Shown one piece after another: positions 9,936 to 20,633 of a stretch of 64,000 nt of DNA (position 1 is the stretch's first letter; each line of letters starts with the position of its first letter). The DNA comes from Thinopyrum elongatum (lineage: Eukaryota; Streptophyta; Magnoliopsida; Poales; Poaceae). The notes under the pieces were generated by a model, which was given only the letters and a program-made list of their open reading frames with translations, had not been told where the DNA came from and ran no database searches. The stretch is taken from the NCBI GenBank assembly GCA_011799875.1, contig CM022303.1, positions 71,232,633 to 71,296,632 of the forward strand, written 5' to 3'. The position numbers and the translations under genes are program-made.

Positions 9936-12674
9936 CTAGTCTAACTCCTGACGAGCCAGACTGTTATGTTGCGGAGTAGTCCAGATCCGCTTGACAGTGT
10001 CCGGGAGCTTGGCCGCTGAATTAAGATTCTGTTTGGCAAGGCCGCTCTGTACTTCCGCTGCCAAGGCCGCGGTGTGCTCCTCGGTACAGAGGGAGCACTC
10101 CGTGTTTTCGTTAACTGTTATGACGCCGCGTGGTCCCGGCATCTTGAGCTTGAGATAAGCATAGTGTGGCACCGCATTGAATCGAGCAAATGCGGTTCGT
10201 CCGAGCAGTGCGTGATAGCCGCTGCGGAAGGGGACGATATCGAAGATCAACTCTTCGCTTCTGAAGATGTCCGGGGATCCGAAGACAACCTCCAGTGTGA
10301 TTGAGCCCATACAGCAGGCCTCTACACCTGGTATGACTCCTTTAAAGGTAGTTTTTTTGGGTTTGATCCTTGAGGGGTCGATGCCCATTTTGCGCACTGT
10401 ATCCTGATAGAGCAGGTTCCGGCTGCTGCCGCCGTCCTTGAGGACGCGTGTGAGATGGAATCCATCAACAATTGGATCGAGGACCAGTGCGGCTGAACCG
10501 CCATGACAGATACTGGTCGGATGGTCCCTGCGATCAAAGGTGATCGGGCAGGACGACCATGGGTTGAACTTTGGGGCGATTGGCTCTATCGCATAGACGT
10601 CCCTGAGCGCTCGTTTACGCTCCCTTTTGGGGATATGAGTGGCGTATATCATGTTCACCATTTTGACCTGGGGAGGGAACTTCTTCTGTCCTCCTGTGTT
10701 CGGCGGACGGGACTCCTCATCGTCGTCCTCACTTTGCGACCCCTTCTCCTTGTTTTCGGCATTTAACTTGCCGGCCTGTTTAAAAACCCAACAGTCTCTG
10801 TTGGTATGATTGGCTGGTTTATCAGGGGTGCCGTGGATCTGACATGGACGATCGAGTATGCGGTCCAAGTTGGATGAGCCCGAATTGTTTCTTTTGTATG
10901 GCTTCTTCCGCTGGCCGTACTTGGAGCCGCTGAACCCGGCGTTGACCGCCGTGTCATCGGCAGTGCCACCATTGCTTCGGCGCTTGTGCCTGTTGCGTCG
11001 GGGCTTGTCATTGCTATTCTTGGCTTCAGAGGTACCGGCATCGCTTGCAGTGTTATTGCTACGGGCTAGCCAACTATCCTCGCCCGCACAAAAGCGGGTC
11101 ATGAGTGCCGTGAGGGCTGCCATGGACTTCGGCTTTTCTTGGCCGAGGTGACGAGCGAGCCATTCATCGCGGATGCTATGCTTAAAGGCCGCTAGGGCTT
11201 CGTCATCCGGGCAGTCGACGATCTGGTTCTTTTTAGTTAGGAACCTAGTCCAGAATTTCCTGGCTGACTCTCTAGGCTATTGAACTATGTGACTTAAGTC
11301 GTCGGCATCCGGAGGTCGTACATATGTGCCTTGGAAGTTGTCGCGGAAGGCGTCTTCCAAGTCCTCCCAGCTGCCAATATAGTTTTTAGGCAGACTGTTT
11401 AACCAGTGCCGAGCTGGCCCCTTGAGTTTTAGTGGGAGGTATTTGATGGCGTGAAGGTCATCACCGCGGGCCATATGAATATGGAGAAGAAAATCCTCAA
11501 TCCATACCGCGGGATCTGTTGTTCCATCATATGATTCGATATTTACGGGTTTAAACCCTTCTGGGAATTCGTGCTCCATTACTCCATCAGTGAAGCAGAG
11601 GGGATGTGCGGCGCCTCTATATCGGGCCAAGTCGCGACGTAGTGCGGATGTAGTCCGTTTGCAGTTTTCGGCCCGGACGTGGTTATGCTCGGTACGTCTG
11701 GCTTGATAGCCGTCGTCGTGCGCCAGGGCATGCCCCCGCGATCCGTAGATCGATCTGGACTGACCTGCTCTGTTCTCCAGGTTTTGCCGCAGGTCATATG
11801 TGTATTCCCGAGCTGTGGTGTCTTTGCCTTTACGGCGAGGTAGTATGGGCAGGTGTTCGGCTTGAGTTGCCGCTTTGTCCCGGCCACGTGGTGGTCGGTC
11901 AGCCACATTACGTGTTGATGGCATGGGCTCAAGTGCCTCGTCGTCGAATTGGGGTAGCAATTTGCCCTTCGGGTAACTTTTAATGGGGCGCTCGAGTCCG
12001 TATTCCTCGGCTGCCAGGACATCAGTCCATCTGTCGTTGAGCAGATCTTGATCAGCTTGAAGCTGCTGCTATTTCTTTTTCAGGCTCCTCGCAGTGGCTA
12101 TTAGCCGGCGCTTAAAGCCCTCCTGCTCGACGGGTTCCTCAGGCACGATAAAGTCTTCGTCACCGAGGCTCACCTCATCTTCAGAGAGTGGAAGATAGTT
12201 GCTGTCCTCCGAGTCATCGTTTATGGCCTGTTCGTCAGGGCTGACTTGCCCATCTTCCCTACCATCCTGTTCGGAAGTCGGCTCGGCGGGATCTTCTTTG
12301 TCTTCGGCATCGTCCGGAGTATTGTTTTCTCTTGTGCCGGTATTGCTGTCTTTTCCACGGCGTGATTTAGAGTGATGCCGCTGATGTCGGCGCTTTGGCT
12401 GTGTCTCATGAGGTTTATCCTCGACTGGATCTTTCTTGTTATCGCCGTTATTCTTTTTGGGAGTATCCACCATGTACACGTCATACGAGGAGGTGGCTGT
12501 CCAGCGCCCAGTAAACGGCGGGTTTTGGGCCTGCTCCTCTCCGGCATCGTCGTCCATACCGTCGATGTCTTTGGAGTCGTAATCGAGCATGTCGGTTAAG
12601 TCTTCGACAGTGGCAATGAAGTGGCGGTGGGTGGGAAGCGAAATTCTCCATCATCAGCCTCCAGTTCAAACCGG
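9936..12674 (-). pseudogene. Gag-protease of Tat-like element, duplicated copy 1 (broken, 5' truncated)
   Basis: This is a second copy of the gag-protease frame found at 20634-23977, differing at about 19 positions over 3 kb by eye. It encodes the same retrotransposon gag domain (around 11400-11570, minus strand) and a protease-like region with DGGSS (around 10425-10440). It has two in-frame stops: TAG at 12069-12071, shared with copy 2 and so older than the duplication, and TAG at 11277-11279, which copy 2 reads as CAG. It is cut at 12674, where gag sequence joins the middle of a copia LTR, so its N-terminal part is missing. It lies downstream of LTR b and cannot make a full product. Confidence 0.85.
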
Positions 12675-12681
12675 TAGTGGG
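12671..12681. other. Tandem-duplication junction, gag joined to copia LTR
   Basis: Gag sequence (...TTCAAACCGG, compare 23364-23373) passes directly into the interior of the copia LTR (GTGGGGCCCACC, compare 19694-19706). CCGG is present at both parent sites. TA and one extra G look like filler bases, as in repair by end joining or template switching. Confidence 0.85.
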
Positions 12682-13357
12682 GGCCCACCTGCATGGGGGG
12701 ACCCACATGAACGTGGGTAGTGGGGGCAAGGCCCCACACCCCTAGTCAAGGCGCACCAAGATTCCCCCTTAGAAGGAATAAGATCATATCCCGAAGGGAT
12801 AAGATCAAGATCCCTAAAAAAGGGGGATAACAATCGGTGGGGAAGGGAAAGGATGGGATTTCTTTCCTTCCACCTTTGCCAACGCCCCAATGGACTTGGA
12901 GGGCAAGAAACCAGCCCCCTCCACCCCTATATATAGTGGGGAGGTGCATGGGAGAAACAGCTCAGCCCCTGGCGCCTCCCTCTCCCTCCCGTGACACCTC
13001 TTCCTCCTCCAGTAGCGCTTGGCGAAGCCCTGCTGAAATCCCGCTGCTTCCACCACCACACCGTCGTGCTGCTGGATCTCCATCAACCTCTCCTCCCCCC
13101 TTGCTGGATCAAGAAGGAGGAGACGTCTCTGCTCCGTACGTGTGTTGAACGCGGAGGTGCCGTCCATTCGGCGCTCGGTCATCGGTGATTTGGATCACGA
13201 CGAGTACGACTCCATCAACCCCGTTCTCTTGAACGCTTCTGCTCGCGATCTACAAGGGTATGTAGATACACTCCCCTCTCACTCGTTGCTAGATGACTCC
13301 ATAGATTGATCTTGGTGATGCGTAGAAAATTTTAAAATTCTGCTACGTTCCCCAACA
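12675..13357 (+). repeat. Copia LTR, copy d (3' part only)
   Basis: It corresponds to the last 683 bp of copy a. It keeps about 250 bp of U3, the TATA box at 12928-12935, and all of R and U5, ending GTTCCCCAACA. Confidence 0.88.
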
Positions 13358-13358
13358 G

Positions 13359-13370
13359 TGGTATCAGAGC
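13359..13370 (+). promoter_or_regulatory. Copia primer-binding site
   Basis: TGGTATCAGAGC, one base after the LTR, is complementary to the 3' end of plant initiator methionine tRNA, the usual copia primer. Confidence 0.88.
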
Positions 13371-14644
13371 TAGGTCTATGCGTAGTATCTTGCACGAGTA
13401 GAACACAAAGTAGTTGTGGGCGTCGATTTGTCAATCTTCTTGCCGTTACTAGTCTTATCTTGATTCGGCGGCACTGTGGGATGAAGCGGCCCGGACCGAC
13501 CTTACACGTACGCTTACGTGAGACAGGTTCCACCGACTGACATGCACTAGTTGCATAAGGTGGCTAGCGGGTGTCTGTCTCTCCCACTTTAGTCGGATCG
13601 GATTCGATGAACAGGGTCCTTATGAAGGGTAAATAGAAATTGGCATATCACGTTGTGGTTTTTGGCGTAGGTAAGAAACGTTCTTGCTAGAAACCTATAG
13701 CAGCCACGTAAAAAACTTGCAACAACAATTAGAGGACGTCTAACTTGTTTTTGCAGCAAGTGCTTTGTGATGTGATATGGCCAAAGGATGTGATGAATGA
13801 TATATGTGATGTATGAGATGATCATGTTCTTGTAATAGGAATCACGACTTGCATGTCGATGAGTATGACAACCGGCAGGAGCCATAGGAGTTGTCTTAAT
13901 TTATTATATGACCTACGTGTCATTGAAATTCGCCATGTAATTACTTTACTTTATTGCTAACCGTTAGCCGTAGTAGTAGAAGTAATAGTTGGCGAGACAA
14001 CTTCATGAAGACACGATGATGGAGATCATGATGATGGAGATCATGGTGTCATGCCAGTGACGATGATGATCATGGAGCCCCGAAGATGGAGATCAAAAGG
14101 AGCAAAGTGATAATGGCCATATCATGTCACTATTTTGATTGCATGAGATGTTTATCATGTTTTTGCATCTTATTTGCTTAGAACGACGGTAGCATATATA
14201 AGATGATCCCTTACTAAAATTTCAAGAAAGTGTTCCCCCTAACTGTGCACCGTTGCGAAGGTTCGTTGTTTCGAAGCACTACGTGTTGATCGGGTGTGAT
14301 AGATTCTAACGTTCGAATACAACGGGTGTAAGCCAGATTTACACAGCAATACACTTAGGTTGACTTGACGAGCCTAGCATGTACAGACATGGCCTCGGAA
14401 CACAAGAGACCGAAAGGTCGAGCATGAGTCGTATAGAAGATACGATCAACATGGGGATGTTCACCGTTGATGACTAGTCCGTCTCACGTGATGATCGGAC
14501 ACGGCCTAGTCGATTCGGATCATGTAATCACTTAGATGACGAGAGGGATGTCTATCTGAGTGGGAGCTCATTACATAATTTGATTAGATGAACTTAATTG
14601 TCATGAACTTAGTCTAAATGTTACATATCTATCTTGTAGATCAA
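13371..14644 (+). other. Copia 5' leader
   Basis: About 1.27 kb of non-coding leader between the primer site and the gag start; no frame is supported. The minus-strand copia leader at 50376-51034 contains matching segments, such as the GGCGAGA region near 13992 and its counterpart near 51012. Confidence 0.6.
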
Positions 14645-17600
14645 ATGGCCAACGCTAATGTTACCCTCAACTTCAACGCGTTCCTAGAGAAAAACAAGCT
14701 GAAAGACGATGGTAGCAACTATGCGGACTGGGTCCGTAACCTGAGGATTATCCTCATAGCTGCCAAGAAATCATATGTCCTTGAAGCACCGTTAGGTGAC
14801 CCACCTGCTCTCCCAGCACTGCCAGACGATTTGAACGTTTGGCAGACACGCACCGATGATTACTCCTTCGTTCAGTGCGGCATGCTCTTCAGCTTAGAAC
14901 CGGGGCTCCAAAAGCATTTTGAGCATCACGGAGCATATGAGATGTTCGAAGAGCTGAAAATGGTTTTCCAAGCTCATGCCCGGATCGAGAGATATGAAGT
15001 CTCCGATAAGTTCTACAGCTGTAAGATGGAGGAAAATAGTTCTGTCAGCGAGCACATACTCAAAATGTCTGGGTTGCACAGCCGCTTGTCTCAGCTGGGA
15101 GTTAATCTCCCGGATGACGCGGTCGTTGACAGAATCCTTCAGTCGCTTCCACCTAGCTACAAGAGCTTCGTGATGAACTTCAACATGCAGGGGATGGAAA
15201 AGACCATTCCTGAGGTATATGCGATGCTGAAGTCAGCGGAGGCAGAGATCAGAAAGGAACATCAAGTGTTGATGGTGAATAAAACCACTAAGTTCAAGAA
15301 GGGCAAGGGTAAGAAGAACTTCAAGAAGGACAGCAAGGGAGTTGCCGCACCCGGTAAGCCAGCTGCTGGGAAGAAGTCGAAGAATGGACCCAAGCCTGAG
15401 ACTGAGTGCTTTTATTGCAAGGGAAACGGTCACTGGAAGCGAAACTGCCCCAAGTACTTGGCGGACAAGAAGGCCGGCAATACCAAAGGTATATATGATA
15501 TACATGTAATTGATGTGTACCTTACCAGCACTCGTAGTAGTTCCTGGGTATTTGATACCGGTGCGGTTGCTCATATTTGTAACTCAAAGCAGGAACTGCG
15601 GAATCAGCGTAGACTGGCAAAGGACGAGGTGACGATGCGCGTCGGGAATGGTCCCAAGGTCGATGTGATCGCCGTCGGCACGCTACCTCTGCATCTACCT
15701 ACGGGATTAGTTTTAAACCTCAATAATTGTTATTTAGTACCAGCTTTGAGCATGAACATTGTATCTGGATCTCGCTTAATGCGAGATGGCTACTCATTTA
15801 AATCTGAGAATAATGGTTGTTCTATTTATATGAGAGATATGTTTTATGGTCATGCCCCGCTGGTGAATGGTTTATTTTTATTGAATCTCGAACGTGATGT
15901 TACACATGTTTATAATGTGAATGCCAAGAAATGCAAGGTTGATAACGATAGTCCCACATACTTGTGGCACTGCCGCCTTGGTCATATCGGTGTTAAACGC
16001 ATGAAGAAACTCCATGCAGATGGACTTTTGGAGTCTCTTGATTATGAATCATTTGACAGATGCGAACCATGCATCTTGGGCAAGATGACCAAGACTCCGT
16101 TCTCCGGAACAATGGAGCGAGCAACCAACTTATTGGAGATCATACATACTGATGTGTGTGGTCCAATGAGTGTTGAGGCTCGCGGTGGTTATCGTTATGT
16201 TCTCACCCTCACCGATGATTTGAGTAGATATGGGTATGTCTACTTGATGAAGCACAAGTCTGAGACCTTTGAAAAGTTCAAGGAATTTCAGAGTGAGGTT
16301 GAGAATCAACGTGACAAGAAAATAAAGTTCTTACGATCAGATCGTGGAGGAGAATATTTGAGTCATGAATTTGGCACGCACTTAAGGAAATGTGGAATTG
16401 TTTCACAACTCACGCCGCCTGGAACACCTCAGCGTAATGGTGTGTCCGAACGTCGTAATCGCACTCTATTGGATATGGTGCGATCTATGATGTCTCTTAC
16501 CGATTTACCGCTATCCTTTTGGGGTTATGCTTTAGAGACTACCGCATTCACTTTAAATAGGGCACCGTCAAAATCCGTTGAGACGACACCATATGAATTA
16601 TGGTTTGGGAAGAAACCTAAGCTGTCGTTTCTGAAAGTTTGGGGATGCGATGCTTATGTGAAGAAACTTCAACCAGAGAAGCTCGAACCCAAGTCGGAAA
16701 AATGCGTATTCATAGGATACCCTAAGGAAACTATTGGGTATACCTTCTACCTAAGATCCGAGGGCAAGATCTTTGTTGCCAGGAATGGATCCTTTCTAGA
16801 GAAAGAGTTTCTCTCGAAAGAAGTAAGTGGGAGGAAAGTGGAGCTTGATGAGATGACCCTCGAACCGGAGAGTAGCGCAGCACAGGAAAATGTTTCTGTG
16901 GAGCCTACACCGGCTAGAGAGGAAGTTATTGATAATGATCATGATCAAGCTACCACTGAACTTCGAAGGTCCACGAGGACACGTTCCGCACCAGAGTGGT
17001 ATGGCAATCCTGTCCTGGAAATCATGTTGTTAGACAACAGTGAACCTTCGAACAATGAAGAAGCGATGGCGGGCTCGGATTCCGACAAATGGCTTGAAGC
17101 CATGAAATCCGAGATAGGATCCATGTATGAAAACGAAGTATGGACTTTGACTGACTTGCCCGATGATCGGCAAGCCATAGAAAATAAATGGATCTTTAAG
17201 AAGAAGACTGACGCGGATGGTAATGTGACCATCTATAAGGCTCGGCTTGTCGCTAAGGGTTATCGACAAGTTCAAGGGGTTGACTACGATGAGACTTTCT
17301 CACCCGTAGCGAAGCTGAAATCCGTCAGAATCATGTTAGCAATTGCCGCATACTATGATTATGAGATATGGCAAATGGACGTCAAAACGGCATTCCTTAA
17401 TGGTTTTCTTAAGGAAGAGTTGTATATGATACAACCGGAAGGTTTTGTCGACCCTGAGAATGCTGACAAGGTATGCAAGCTCCAGCGCTCAATCTATGGG
17501 CTGGTGCAAGCATCTCGGAGTTGGAACATTCGCTTTGACGAGATGATCAAAGCGTTTGGGTTCACACAGACTTATGGAGAAGCCTGTGTTTACAAGAAAG

Positions 17601-18616
17601 TGAGTGGGAGCTCTGTAGCATTTCTCATATTATATGTGGATGACATACTGCTGATGGGAAATGATATAGAATTCTTGGAAAGTATAAAGGACTACTTGAA
17701 TAAGTGTTTTTCAATGAAGGACCTTGGAGAAGCTGCTTATATATTAGGCATCAAGATCTATAGAGATAGATCGAGACGCCTCATAGGTCTTTCGCAAAGC
17801 ACATACCTTGATAAGATATTGAAGAAGTTCAATATGGATCAGTCCAAGAAGGGGTTCTTGCCTGTATTGCAAGGTGTGAAATTGAGCTCGGCTCAATGCC
17901 CGACCACGGCAAAAGATATAGAAGAGATGAGTGTCATCCCCTATGCCTCAGCCATAGGGTCTATTATGTATGCCATGCTGTGTACCAGACCTGATGTAAA
18001 CCTTGCTGTAAGTTTGGTAGGTAGGTACCAAAGTAATCCCGGCAAGGAACACTGGACAGCGGTCAAGAACATCCTGAAGTACCTGAAAAGGACTAAGGAT
18101 ATGTTTCTCGTATATGGAGGTGACGAAGAGCTCGTCGTAAAGGGTTACGTCGACGCTAGCTTCGACACAGATTTGGATGACTCCAAGTCACAAACCGGAT
18201 ACGTGTATATTTTGAATGGTGGAGCGGTAAGCTGGTGCAGTTGCAAGCAAAGCGTCGTGGCGGGTTCTACATGCGAAGCGGAGTACATAGCAGCCTCGGA
18301 GGCAGCACACGAAGCAGTATGGATGAAGGAGTTCATCACCGACCTAGGAGTCATTCCAAATGCGTCGGGTCCAATGGCTCTCTTCTGTGACAACACTGGA
18401 GCTATTGCCCTTGCCAAGGAGCCCAGGTTTCACAAAAGGACCAGGCATATCAAGCGTCGCTTCAACTCCATACGTGAACATGTTCAAGATGGAGACATAG
18501 ATATTTGTAAAGTGCACACGGATTTGAATGTAGCAGATCCGTTGACTAAACCTCTTTCACGAGCAAAACATGATCAACACCAGTACTCTATGGGTGTTCG
18601 ATTCATCACAATGTAA
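14645..18616 (+). CDS. Copia gag-pol polyprotein, intact
   Basis: A single uninterrupted frame of 1323 codons from MANANVTLNF. An upstream in-frame ATG at 14618 would add nine residues; the inner start is preferred because the homologous minus-strand copia gag starts MARATV. Numbering from 14618, the parts are: gag (10-240), zinc knuckle CFYCKGNGHWKRNC (264-277), aspartic protease DTG (313-315), GAG-pre-integrase LWHCRLGHIG, integrase catalytic Asp512, Asp575 and Glu611 (spacing D-35-E), reverse transcriptase with YVDD at 1006-1009, and RNase H up to ADPLTKPL near the C terminus. All catalytic motifs are present. The products would form virus-like particles and carry out reverse transcription and integration. 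This is the only apparently intact large gene in the window. Whether it is expressed cannot be told. Confidence 0.95.
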   Translation: MANANVTLNFNAFLEKNKLKDDGSNYADWVRNLRIILIAAKKSYVLEAPLGDPPALPALPDDLNVWQTRTDDYSFVQCGMLFSLEPGLQKHFEHHGAYEMFEELKMVFQAHARIERYEVSDKFYSCKMEENSSVSEHILKMSGLHSRLSQLGVNLPDDAVVDRILQSLPPSYKSFVMNFNMQGMEKTIPEVYAMLKSAEAEIRKEHQVLMVNKTTKFKKGKGKKNFKKDSKGVAAPGKPAAGKKSKNGPKPETECFYCKGNGHWKRNCPKYLADKKAGNTKGIYDIHVIDVYLTSTRSSSWVFDTGAVAHICNSKQELRNQRRLAKDEVTMRVGNGPKVDVIAVGTLPLHLPTGLVLNLNNCYLVPALSMNIVSGSRLMRDGYSFKSENNGCSIYMRDMFYGHAPLVNGLFLLNLERDVTHVYNVNAKKCKVDNDSPTYLWHCRLGHIGVKRMKKLHADGLLESLDYESFDRCEPCILGKMTKTPFSGTMERATNLLEIIHTDVCGPMSVEARGGYRYVLTLTDDLSRYGYVYLMKHKSETFEKFKEFQSEVENQRDKKIKFLRSDRGGEYLSHEFGTHLRKCGIVSQLTPPGTPQRNGVSERRNRTLLDMVRSMMSLTDLPLSFWGYALETTAFTLNRAPSKSVETTPYELWFGKKPKLSFLKVWGCDAYVKKLQPEKLEPKSEKCVFIGYPKETIGYTFYLRSEGKIFVARNGSFLEKEFLSKEVSGRKVELDEMTLEPESSAAQENVSVEPTPAREEVIDNDHDQATTELRRSTRTRSAPEWYGNPVLEIMLLDNSEPSNNEEAMAGSDSDKWLEAMKSEIGSMYENEVWTLTDLPDDRQAIENKWIFKKKTDADGNVTIYKARLVAKGYRQVQGVDYDETFSPVAKLKSVRIMLAIAAYYDYEIWQMDVKTAFLNGFLKEELYMIQPEGFVDPENADKVCKLQRSIYGLVQASRSWNIRFDEMIKAFGFTQTYGEACVYKKVSGSSVAFLILYVDDILLMGNDIEFLESIKDYLNKCFSMKDLGEAAYILGIKIYRDRSRRLIGLSQSTYLDKILKKFNMDQSKKGFLPVLQGVKLSSAQCPTTAKDIEEMSVIPYASAIGSIMYAMLCTRPDVNLAVSLVGRYQSNPGKEHWTAVKNILKYLKRTKDMFLVYGGDEELVVKGYVDASFDTDLDDSKSQTGYVYILNGGAVSWCSCKQSVVAGSTCEAEYIAASEAAHEAVWMKEFITDLGVIPNASGPMALFCDNTGAIALAKEPRFHKRTRHIKRRFNSIREHVQDGDIDICKVHTDLNVADPLTKPLSRAKHDQHQYSMGVRFITM

Positions 18617-18635
18617 CTAGATTATTGACTCTAGT

Positions 18636-18648
18636 GGAAGTGGGAGAC
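18636..18648 (+). promoter_or_regulatory. Copia polypurine tract
   Basis: GGAAGTGGGAGAC directly abuts the right LTR and would prime plus-strand synthesis. Confidence 0.75.
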
Positions 18649-20375
18649 TGTTGGAAATAAGCCCTAGAGGCAATAATAAAATGGTTATTATTATATTTCC
18701 TTGTTCATGATAATTGTCTGTTATTCATGCTATAATTGTGTTATCCGGAAATCGTAATACATGTGTGAATACATAGACCACAACATGTCCCTAGTAAGCC
18801 TCTAGTTGACTAGCTCGTTGATCAATAGATGGTTACGGTTTCCTGACCATGGACATTGGATGTCATTGATAACGGGATCACATCATTAGGAGAATGATGT
18901 GATGGACAAGACCCAATCCTAAGCCTAGCACTAGATCGTGTAGTTCGTTTGCTAAAGCTTTTCCAATGTCAAGTAACTTTTCCTTAGACCATGAGATTGT
19001 GCAACTCCCGGATACCGTAGGAGTGCTTTGGGTGCACCAAACGTCACAACGTAACTGGGTGGCTATAAAGGTGCACTACGGGTATCTCCGAAAGTATCTG
19101 TTGGGTTGGCACGAATCGAGACTGGGATTTGTCACTCCATGTAACGGAGAGGTACCTCTGGGCCCACTCTGTAGGACATCATCATAATGAGCTCAATGTG
19201 ATCAAGGAGTTGTTCACGGGATGATGTGTTACGGAAACGAGTAAAGAGACTTGCCGGTAACGAGATTGAACAAGGTATCGAGATACCGACGATCGAATCT
19301 CGGGCAAGTATCGTACCGATAGACAAAGGGAATTGCGTACGGGATTGATTGAATCCTCGACATCGTGGTTCATCCGATGAGATCATCGAGGAGCATGTGG
19401 GAGCCAACATGGGTATCCAGATCCCGCTGTTGGTTATTGACCGGAGAGTCGTCTCGGTCATGTCTGCGTGTCTCCCGAACCCGTAGGGTCTACACACTTA
19501 AGGTTCGGTGACGCTAGGGTTATAGAGATATTAGTATGCGGTAACCCGAAGGTTGTTCGGAGTCTCGGATGAGATCCTGGACGTCACGAGGAGTTCCGGA
19601 ATGGTCCGGAGGTAAAGATTTATATATGGGAAGTCCTATTTTGGCCACCGGAAAATGTTCGGGATTTTTCGGTATTGTACCGAGAAGGTTCCGGAGTGGG
19701 GCCCACCTGCATGGGGGGACCCCAATGAACGTGGGTAGTGGGGGCAAGGCCCCACACCCCTAGTCAAGGCGCACCAAGATTCCCCCTTAGAAGGAATAAG
19801 ATCATATCCCGAAGGGATAAGATCAAGATCCCTAAAAAAGGGGGATAACAATCGGTGGGGAAGGGAAAGGATGGGATTTCTTTCCTTCCACCTTTGCCAA
19901 CGCCCCAATGGACTTGGAGGGCAAGAAACCAGCCCCCTCCACCCCTATATATAGTGGGGAGGTGCATGGGAGAAACAGCTCAGCCCCTGGCGCCTCCCTC
20001 TCCCTCCCGTGACACCTCTTCCTCCTCCAGTAGCGCTTGGCGAAGCCCTGCTGAAATCCCGCTGCTTCCACCACCACACCGTCGTGCTGCTGGATCTCCA
20101 TCAACCTCTCCTCCCCCCTTGCTGGATCAAGAAGGAGGAGACGTCTCTGCTCCGTACGTGTGTTGAACGCGGAGGTGCCGTCCGTTCGGCGCTCGGTCAT
20201 CGGTGATTTGGATCACGACGAGTACGACTCCATCAACCCCGTTCTCTTGAACGCTTCCGCTCGCGATCTACAAGGGTATGTAGATACACTCCCCTCTCAC
20301 TCGTTGCTAGATGACTCCATAGATTGATCTTGGTGATGCGTAGAAAATTTTAAAATTCTGCTACGTTCCCCAACA
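18649..20375 (+). repeat. Copia LTR, copy c (complete 3' LTR)
   Basis: 1727 bp, TGTTGGAAATAAGCCC...CCCCAACA, with the TATA box at 19946-19953. It lacks about ten bases (around TTCTAGAAGG) that copies a and b have near their GAAGGTTC repeat. Confidence 0.92.
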
Positions 20376-20633
20376 AATGCTTCTTGCTGTCTTGGTGTAT
20401 CTATCCTTCAAAGGGACCGATGATCATGCCGTCTTGAGGGGCATGTGGGAAAGAAACCTGAAAAGGATAAAAAAGAAAAAGTGAAAGTATGTGTGTCCAG
20501 GGGAGGTCGAGCCGTATTATGGACCAAAATCTAGTTATGCCTCCGTCTATGCCCATGGTATTTTAAGTGCGTAGTTATGTACGCGTGGTACGTATGCCGC
20601 CATTTGGCCGGGACGGAGATAGAGGCCAGATTG
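20376..20633. other. Tat-like element sequence, copy 2, non-coding
   Basis: It begins with the TSD AATGC (20376-20380) and is near-identical to 9678-9935. No gene is seen. Confidence 0.6.

Larger units (their letters stand above)
12675..20375 (+). mobile_element. Copia (Angela-like) element with intact gag-pol and a 5'-truncated LTR
   Basis: A 683-bp LTR fragment (12675-13357) precedes a primer-binding site, a leader, a single gag-pol frame, a purine tract and a full LTR (18649-20375). AATGC follows at 20376. The left LTR lacks most of U3 because the tandem-duplication breakpoint falls inside it, not because of a separate insertion. The remaining left LTR differs from the right LTR at about four positions in 683 by eye, so the insertion is young. 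Confidence 0.9.

Noticed and set aside
10074..11151. Plus-strand frames opposite gag (also 20772-21849)
   Set aside because: They are shadows of the minus-strand gag-protease frame, which has clear domains.
13359..13370. Possible tRNA gene end at the copia primer site
   Set aside because: It is only the 12-base complement of a tRNA 3' end, with no cloverleaf around it.
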